A DNA stretch of 6,942 nt, from contig CAJZFF010000087.1 of NCBI GenBank assembly GCA_915069725.1, positions 1 through 6,942 of the forward strand, written 5' to 3'. Below are positions 5,182 to 6,942 of the stretch, one piece after another (the stretch's first letter is position 1; each line of letters begins with the position of its first letter). The notes under the pieces were generated by a model, which had not been told where the DNA came from, searched no databases, and saw nothing but the letters and a program-made list of their open reading frames with translations. Origin of the DNA: an uncultured Actinomyces sp. Lineage in GTDB: Bacteria > Actinomycetota > Actinomycetes > Actinomycetales > Actinomycetaceae. A program made the position numbers and the translations under genes.

Positions 5182-6293
5182 AGCGGGTTCGGGACGTGGC
5201 CGGTAGCCCGGCGTCGGAGACCGACGGTTTGCGCCTCGGGGCTCCGGCCTCCCAGTTGCGATGCCCCGTTGGACGTCGCAGGGCATTCCTCGTCCACCGG
5301 CGCGCCGCTGTGGTGACGGTGCTGGCGCTTGCTGCGGCGCTGGCCGTGGTGGCTGTCTCGGTGCTGTTCGGTGCCTACAACATCTCCGGGGCCGACGCGC
5401 TGCATACACTGCTGACGGGGTCTGGAAGCAGGATGGATCGCTTCTTCGTGCTCGACCAGCGGCTTCCGCGCGCGGTCGCGGCGGCGCTGGTGGGGGCGAT
5501 GCTGGCGCTGTCGGGTGCTGTCTTCCAGAGCCTGTCACGAAATCCCCTGGGCAGCCCCGACATTGTGGGGTTCACGACCGGCGCCTCCAGTGGCGGGTTG
5601 TTCATGCTCCTGCTGGCGGCGTCGGCGAGTGATCTCCAGGTCTCGGTGGGGGCGGTCCTCGGAGGGTTTGCGACCGCGGCGGTGGTTGCTCTCGTGTCGC
5701 GGCGCGGTGGCGTGGGCGGCGACAACCTGATCCTGACCGGGGTCGCCATCTCCGAGATGCTCTCGGCGGCCAACAGCTACCTCATCTCCCAAGCCAGTCT
5801 GCCTAGTGCCGAGACGGCCAAGGCCTGGCAGTACGGTTCCTTCAACGCGATTTCCTGGGGGCAGGTCAAGCCCCTGGCTCTGGCTGCCGCGGTGCTGCTG
5901 ATTCAGGTGGTGTGGCTCGTGCGGCCTGCGAGTCTGCTGGAGATGGGCGACGACGCCGCAACCGGCCTGGGACTGCGGGTTGGCAGAGTGCGCGGCGCGA
6001 TGCTCGGCTACGGCGTCGTGCTGGCGGCGATCTGCGTGGCGACGGCGGGACCGATCGGTTTCATCGCGCTGGCCGCACCGCAGCTGGCACGCCGGCTGAG
6101 CCGATCGGCGGGGATGACGATGATTGCCTCGGCGGCCATGGGGGCGCTCCTGCTGGGCGGGGCTGATTTCCTGGCGCAGCGACTTCTCAGTCCCTTCCAG
6201 ATTCCGGTGGGCCTGGTCAGTGCTGCGGTGGGCGGGATCTACCTCGTCTGGCTGCTCATGGCTCCTTTGGGGCGTGCGGAACGGGCCGGCTGA
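5178..6293 (+). CDS. Fe(III)-siderophore ABC transporter permease, FecCD family (FepG type)
   Basis: The second channel subunit, 371 residues, homologous to the preceding gene. The N-terminal 40 residues are polar and basic, longer than in many relatives; helices begin near 43. Family blocks are R95-L-P-R98, GAVFQSLSRNPLGSPDIVGF (113-132), the ATPase-coupling segment LEMGDDAATGLGL (254-266), GPIGFIALAAPQLARRL (291-307) and the last helix IPVGLVSAAVGGIYLVWLL (342-360). The GTG at 5178 overlaps the previous stop by GTGA with only a weak purine stretch upstream (5163-5172), which suggests translation by re-initiation. GTG 5196 is an alternative start that would trim six variable residues. It is the last gene of the plus arm, convergent with the MoeZ-like gene. 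Confidence 0.93.
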   Translation: MKRVRDVAGSPASETDGLRLGAPASQLRCPVGRRRAFLVHRRAAVVTVLALAAALAVVAVSVLFGAYNISGADALHTLLTGSGSRMDRFFVLDQRLPRAVAAALVGAMLALSGAVFQSLSRNPLGSPDIVGFTTGASSGGLFMLLLAASASDLQVSVGAVLGGFATAAVVALVSRRGGVGGDNLILTGVAISEMLSAANSYLISQASLPSAETAKAWQYGSFNAISWGQVKPLALAAAVLLIQVVWLVRPASLLEMGDDAATGLGLRVGRVRGAMLGYGVVLAAICVATAGPIGFIALAAPQLARRLSRSAGMTMIASAAMGALLLGGADFLAQRLLSPFQIPVGLVSAAVGGIYLVWLLMAPLGRAERAG

Positions 6294-6320
6294 GGCTGTG
6301 GCGGAGGGGCAGAGCTTGTC

Positions 6321-6361
6321 GGCCTGGTCGGTGGGGCGTCTCCAATCGTGACACCAAGGCC
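6321..6361. terminator. weak candidate hairpin between convergent genes
   Basis: GGCCTGGT (6321-6328) can pair with ACCAAGGCC (6353-6361) with one bulged A, around a 24-nt loop. It lies 28 nt after the permease stop and 52 nt past the MoeZ-like stop. The long loop and absence of a T-tract make it a weak terminator candidate, but no better one is visible in this 119-nt gap. Confidence 0.2.
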
Positions 6362-6454
6362 CGCTGATGCCGCAGTCAAGGTCGGCCAGAGCTCCAGGAC
6401 CCAGTGCCGCGGTCAAGATTTGTGAGAGACCCAGGCCCTCATGCCGCCCTCAAG
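6344..6454 (-). repeat. three degenerate 37-nt tandem units spanning the MoeZ-like stop codon
   Basis: On the minus strand three successive 37-nt units start at 6454, 6417 and 6380, each opening with CTTGA, two variable bases, then GCGGCA. The first unit is the last coding stretch (residues 162 to the serine before the stop). The second begins with the bases that contain the stop codon, and the third lies wholly in the intergenic gap. Units 1 and 2 agree at 24 of 37 ungapped positions. Units 1 and 3 align at about 28 positions if two 2-nt gaps are allowed. Because 37 is not a multiple of 3, the units are in different frames, so this is a DNA-level duplication and not a protein repeat. Confidence 0.6.
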
Positions 6455-6942
6455 GTTGAGGAGCCGGCCGGGGTAGCCCGCCGCCTTCAGCGCCTCGATG
6501 GCGCGGGCCGAGCGCACCCCAGCGGCGCACACCACCACCGTCAGCCGGCCCGGGTCGAGCTTGTCCATGTGTGCCGTCACCTCACGCAACGGAATGTGCA
6601 GCGCTCCTTCCATCGGCTCGAGCGCCACCTCGATGTCCTCACGCACGTCCAGCAGCGCCGGCGGCACATCGCGCTCCAGGAGCCTCCTCAGCTCGGCCGC
6701 AGAGACAACCCCCACTCCCGCCCCCAAGGCCTCACCAACCCCCTGAGCCTGGGCGGGCGCAGCGGGGCCGGAGTCAGAGTCTCCGGCCTGCTGACTGGAG
6801 TCACCCCCGGCGCCGGGCTCCTGCGGCTGCGTCTCGACCTCAGGAGTCCGGGGAACCACGCAGGTATCAGCCTCCGTGACCAGTGCGGTGATACTCGGGT
6901 TCTCCCCGCACACCGGGCAGGCCGGGTTCTTCGCCACCGGAA
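6413..6942 (-). CDS. moeZ: MoeZ/MoeB-type adenylyltransferase with C-terminal rhodanese domain, 3' part
   Basis: The gene runs off the right edge; about 176 C-terminal codons are present, with no need for a start here. The first visible residues, PVAKNPACPVCGENPSITAL, are the conserved end of the MoeB/ThiF adenylyltransferase domain, including the second zinc CxxC. A Gln/Gly/Ser/Pro/Ala-rich linker of roughly 50 residues follows. A rhodanese domain then runs from VVSAAELRRLL through LLDVRE and HIPL to the active-site loop C-A-A-G-V-R-S and the closing NLEGGMRAW. In relatives such as mycobacterial MoeZ the enzyme adenylates the C-terminus of a ubiquitin-like sulfur carrier and transfers persulfide sulfur from the rhodanese cysteine to form a thiocarboxylate for molybdopterin, cysteine or other thio-cofactor synthesis. 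No sulfur carrier gene is in the window. The long low-complexity linker is unusual, and the stop codon falls within a 37-nt repeat. Confidence 0.82.
   Translation of the reverse strand, partial: PVAKNPACPVCGENPSITALVTEADTCVVPRTPEVETQPQEPGAGGDSSQQAGDSDSGPAAPAQAQGVGEALGAGVGVVSAAELRRLLERDVPPALLDVREDIEVALEPMEGALHIPLREVTAHMDKLDPGRLTVVVCAAGVRSARAIEALKAAGYPGRLLNLEGGMRAWVSHKS

Noticed and set aside
4183..5538. 451-codon minus-strand open frame opposite the first permease.
   Set aside because: Gln/Arg/Pro/His-rich composition typical of antisense frames in high-GC DNA. It is opposite a gene with clear FecCD motifs and lacks any recognised domain.
5535..6416. 293-codon minus-strand open frame opposite the second permease, starting within the 37-nt repeats.
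   Set aside because: The product has no motif and shadow-like composition. Its start falls inside the repeats and overlaps the MoeZ-like stop, but there is no ribosome site or other sign of expression.
1..6942. Search for CRISPR arrays, insertion-sequence ends, attachment sites, tRNA or rRNA genes, toxin-antitoxin pairs and defence genes.
   Set aside because: No regularly spaced direct repeats with unique spacers, no transposase or integrase motifs, and no cloverleaf or rRNA-like sequence were seen. Almost all of the window is accounted for by ordinary transport and redox genes.

Overview
The window is high-GC DNA with actinobacterial features: strong G/C preference at third codon positions, several GTG starts, a DtxR/IdeR-type iron box, and a MoeB-rhodanese (MoeZ-like) fusion. 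A member of the Actinomycetaceae such as Actinomyces would fit, but this assignment is inference from style and family resemblance. No rRNA or tRNA gene, CRISPR array, insertion sequence or phage gene is visible, and nothing indicates recent transfer.

Layout, left to right. Bases 1-86 are the 3' end of a + strand gene that looks like a GNAT acetyltransferase. A short convergent gap follows. A minus-strand redox pair comes next: a zinc-dependent alcohol dehydrogenase (1822 to 767) and, 46 nt downstream of it, a flavodoxin-fold NAD(P)H oxidoreductase (720 to 169). A 249-nt non-coding stretch (1823-2071) rich in small hairpins separates this pair from an iron-siderophore ABC importer.

The importer is split into two divergent arms. 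The minus arm encodes a substrate-binding lipoprotein (4009 to 2942) and, after 3 nt, a FepC-type ATPase (2938 to 2072). The plus arm encodes two FecCD-family permeases (4114-5181 and 5178-6293) that overlap as GTGA. The 104-nt divergent spacer holds a 16/19 match to the DtxR/IdeR consensus that reaches the binding-protein start codon. Its centre contains a -10-like hexamer placed as in leaderless actinobacterial promoters. Together the four genes should make a complete inner-membrane Fe(III)-siderophore (or haem-like) importer, probably repressed when iron is plentiful.

The right end, convergent to the permeases, is the C-terminal part of a MoeZ-like sulfur-carrier adenylyltransferase/sulfurtransferase: the last zinc CxxC, a long low-complexity linker, and a complete rhodanese domain. 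Its last 37 coding bases are repeated twice more, in degenerate form and at an exact 37-nt period, across the stop codon and into the intergenic gap.

I see no clearly new biological system. The points most worth checking are the degenerate 37-nt repeats at the MoeZ stop, the iron box overlapping a probable leaderless start, and a possible 14-codon leader ORF whose stop overlaps the first permease start.
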